Assembly (NCBI GenBank): GCA_028065725.1
Contig: JAPTVL010000177.1
Location: 1-6,878, forward strand
DNA from: Betaproteobacteria bacterium
GTDB taxonomy: Bacteria; Pseudomonadota; Gammaproteobacteria; Burkholderiales; Rhodocyclaceae
Direction: 5' to 3'
Length of the DNA: 6,878 nt
Below the pieces are notes generated by a model, which saw only the letters and a program-made list of their open reading frames with translations, was not told where the DNA came from and ran no database searches. Below, one piece after another: positions 5,205 through 6,878 of this stretch. The position numbers were made by a program, and so were the translations under genes. How positions within the stretch are numbered: the stretch's first letter is position 1; each line of letters begins with the position of its first letter.

Positions 5205-6146
5205 ATGAGCATTATTGAAAAAGCCGCTGGCAAGATTGGCGCAGGCGCATCCCGGCCGGCTTCCCCTGGCGGTGAAAACGACCCCGGCCACGACGCCAGT
5301 CTGATCGAAAATGCGCTCAACAAGCAGCGCAGCAGCCACGCCGCACCCTTTGTCGCGACACCGGTCGAACCGATGTTCAGCGAACCGGACACCATCGCGA
5401 TGGAGGGCGGCAGCCAGGTGCAATCGATCAATCTGGCGCGCCTGCACCGCATGGGCGTGGTGGCGCCGGACGCCGAGAAGAGCCAGATCGCCGAAGAGTT
5501 CCGCATCATCAAGCGTCCGCTGATTGCCAATGCTTTCGGCCAGGGCGCCGCGCGGGTGAAGAACGGCAACCTCATCATGGTCACCAGTTCGCTGCCGGGT
5601 GAAGGCAAGAGCTTCTGCGCCATCAACCTCGCCATTTCGATGGCGATGGAAATGGATCGCACCGTGCTGCTGATCGACGCCGACGTCGCCAAACCGCGCA
5701 TCCCCGAGTATCTCGGCATCCATGCCGACAAGGGGCTGCTCGACGTGCTGCAGGACAAGGACCTGAAGCTGTCCGACGTGCTGATCCGCACCGATATCGC
5801 CAAGCTGACAGTGCTGCCCGCCGGCCGTACCTACAAGCGGGCAACCGAACTGCTGGCGAGTGCCGCCATGACCCGCCTGGTCGAGGACATCGGCAACCGG
5901 TACCCGGACCGCATCATCCTGTTCGATTCGCCGCCCTTGCTGGCGACCAGCGAATCGAGCGTGCTGGCCACCCACATGGGGCAGATCGTCATGGTGGTGG
6001 AAGCCGAAAAAACCTCGCAGGAGGCCGTTCGCGAAGCCTTGAGCCACATCCAGTCATGCGAAGTGGTGGGCATGTTGCTGAACAAGACCACGCCGACCCC
6101 GGGCGCAGATTACTACTATGGCTACTATGGCAGTTACGGCAAATAA
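5205..6146 (+). CDS. XrtA-associated BY-type tyrosine autokinase
   Basis: This is a cytoplasmic bacterial tyrosine kinase that cycles between autophosphorylated and free states to control polymerisation, activated in this family by the cytoplasmic tail of its Wzz partner. Its 313 aa have no membrane segment. An N-terminal region (1-120) precedes the ATPase domain and includes EEFRIIKRPLIANA (97-110), typical of the PEP-CTERM kinase family (TIGR03018-like). The kinase motifs are all present: Walker A SSLPGEGKS (128-136, K135), Walker A' VLLIDAD (154-160) and Walker B IILFDSPP (237-244, D241). The tail carries six tyrosines (303, 304, 305, 307, 308, 311), the expected autophosphorylation cluster. 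The ATG at 5205 has AGGAG (5195-5199) 5 bases upstream, built onto the chain-length gene's TAG stop, so the two genes are tightly coupled. The frame is open further upstream, but that part is a shadow of the chain-length gene. The 3' end overlaps the next gene. Confidence 0.95.
   Translation: MSIIEKAAGKIGAGASRPASPGGENDPGHDASLIENALNKQRSSHAAPFVATPVEPMFSEPDTIAMEGGSQVQSINLARLHRMGVVAPDAEKSQIAEEFRIIKRPLIANAFGQGAARVKNGNLIMVTSSLPGEGKSFCAINLAISMAMEMDRTVLLIDADVAKPRIPEYLGIHADKGLLDVLQDKDLKLSDVLIRTDIAKLTVLPAGRTYKRATELLASAAMTRLVEDIGNRYPDRIILFDSPPLLATSESSVLATHMGQIVMVVEAEKTSQEAVREALSHIQSCEVVGMLLNKTTPTPGADYYYGYYGSYGK
6114..6131 (+). repeat. 9-bp tandem repeat creating two overlapping start codons
   Basis: TACTATGGC occurs twice in a row (6114-6122, 6123-6131). 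In the kinase frame each copy reads Tyr-Tyr-Gly of the phosphorylation tail. In the frame one base behind, at the same position of each copy, it contains ATG (6118 and 6127), the two possible starts of the downstream outer-membrane protein gene. Confidence 0.8.
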
Positions 6147-6878
6147 GCTTCGCCGGCGCAGCGTCAAAACGGCGCCGTACAGCCGCGCTCCCCTTGCCGG
6201 CGCTTTTTCTGTAGCCATGGCAGCGGCATTCGCAATGCCGGCGTACGCCCTCGACTGGCGTGTTGAACCCAGCGTTGGCGCGTCGGCAACCTATACCGAC
6301 AATGCCAATCAAAGCGCAACCGATCCTGAGGATGCGCTGATCTTGAGCGTGACGCCGCGCGTCACCTTACGTTCCCAGGGCTCGCGCCGGGTGCAGGCCA
6401 GCGTGACCTATGGCTTGACCGGGGTGGCCCGTTTCGGTGAAGATCAAAGCACCGACCTCAATCACAATCTGGGCGCTGTCGGCAATGCCGAACTGATCGA
6501 GGATTTTCTGTTCATCGACGGCAGCGCGCGTATCTCGCAGGAACTGATTTCCCTGTTCGGCTCGCCCGCCGACGCCGATATCAACGACAGCAACCGTGCC
6601 ACCGTCGGCACCTACTCGATTAGCCCCTACATCCAGAAACGCCTCGGTACCTTTGCCAATGCGCGGGCGCGCTACACCACCAGCGGCGCGATTTTCGAGA
6701 ACGACACCGCGGCCGATTCCAGCGCGAATTCCTTTTCGGCGGGGCTGACCAGCGGTTCCCGTTTCAACGATCTCAGCTGGGGGCTCAATTATTCCCTGCG
6801 CAAGGCGGAAAACCGCAATGCGGCCACATCCGCCGCCAATGCCGACACCACCTTCGAGAGCGCCAGTGCCACCCTTGG
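6127..6878 (+). CDS. TIGR03016-like PEP-CTERM-associated outer-membrane protein (5' part, cut by right edge)
   Basis: This reading frame stays open to the right edge, giving 250 complete codons. A long basic N-region (KLRRRSVK) is followed by a hydrophobic core (about 23-37) and a Sec-type cleavage site AYA|LDW after residue 41, so the protein is exported. The mature start LDWRVEPSVGASATYTDNANQ (42-62) and the following short, alternating, Gly/Ser/Thr/aromatic-rich strands (VTYGLTGVARF, ARARYTTSGAIF, SWGLNYSLRKAEN) look like an outer-membrane beta-barrel. They fit the TIGR03016 family found in XrtA loci, whose function is unassigned; members are about 450-500 aa, so about half is here. The ATG at 6127 overlaps the kinase stop by 20 bases. 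An in-frame ATG at 6118 would add MAT; neither has a clear ribosome site, so coupling to kinase translation is likely. The RRRSVK run only loosely resembles a Tat motif. Confidence 0.82.
   Translation, partial: MAVTANKLRRRSVKTAPYSRAPLAGAFSVAMAAAFAMPAYALDWRVEPSVGASATYTDNANQSATDPEDALILSVTPRVTLRSQGSRRVQASVTYGLTGVARFGEDQSTDLNHNLGAVGNAELIEDFLFIDGSARISQELISLFGSPADADINDSNRATVGTYSISPYIQKRLGTFANARARYTTSGAIFENDTAADSSANSFSAGLTSGSRFNDLSWGLNYSLRKAENRNAATSAANADTTFESASATL

Noticed and set aside
4874..6047. Two minus-strand open frames opposite the chain-length and kinase genes
   Set aside because: Both overlap genes with complete functional motifs on the plus strand and have no motif of their own.
6136..6170. 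Tat signal in the outer-membrane protein
   Set aside because: The RRRSVK run is separated from the hydrophobic core by TAPYSRAP, and the protein looks like an ordinary Sec/Bam client.

Overview
The window is high-GC proteobacterial DNA, most likely from a betaproteobacterium. The pointers are an XrtA/PEP-CTERM exopolysaccharide gene set, a NodI/NodJ-type ABC pair of the kind common in Betaproteobacteria, and dense overlapping operons with strong GGAGG ribosome sites. I cannot name the genus from sequence alone. It holds nine protein genes in two divergent operons separated by a 221-base control region. I see no RNA genes, mobile elements or CRISPR arrays.

Left half, minus strand, read from 2741 down to 1: MazG-like nucleotide pyrophosphohydrolase, thioredoxin-fold [2Fe-2S] ferredoxin, small alpha/beta hydrolase, NodI-type ABC ATPase and NodJ-type ABC permease (cut by the left edge). 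Three of the four junctions overlap by 7-8 bases. At the fourth, the hydrolase ATG lies 23 bases past the ferredoxin stop, and an alternative GTG would overlap it. One mRNA with translational coupling is therefore likely. The two transporter genes start with GTG, each 7 bases after a GGAGG. What joins the first three enzymes to the transporter is not evident.

Middle, 2742-2962: this carries a good sigma-54 -24/-12 match (GG-N10-GC at 2865-2878), a perfect 9-bp inverted repeat with a 15-base spacer just upstream of the first EPS gene (2907-2939), and a 14-bp palindrome (2776-2789).

Right half, plus strand, 2963 to the right edge: the start of an XrtA-type exopolysaccharide operon. It encodes a short outer-membrane polysaccharide export lipoprotein, a Wzz-like chain-length protein with an extra C-terminal membrane helix, a cytoplasmic BY-type tyrosine autokinase with a Tyr-rich tail, and the N-terminal half of an exported protein of the TIGR03016 type, probably an outer-membrane beta-barrel. 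In the usual model the kinase and chain-length protein form the inner-membrane polymerisation control unit and the lipoprotein links it to the outer membrane. The barrel-like protein has no assigned role; here I suggest it could supply the outer-membrane pore that the short export protein seems to lack. The rest of the locus (XrtA, its ATPase, glycosyltransferases) is expected beyond the right edge.

The overall system is a known one. The points that look least explained are the control region, the start codons of the TIGR03016-type gene lying inside the kinase's tyrosine-tail codons, and the division of labour between the short export lipoprotein and the barrel-like protein.
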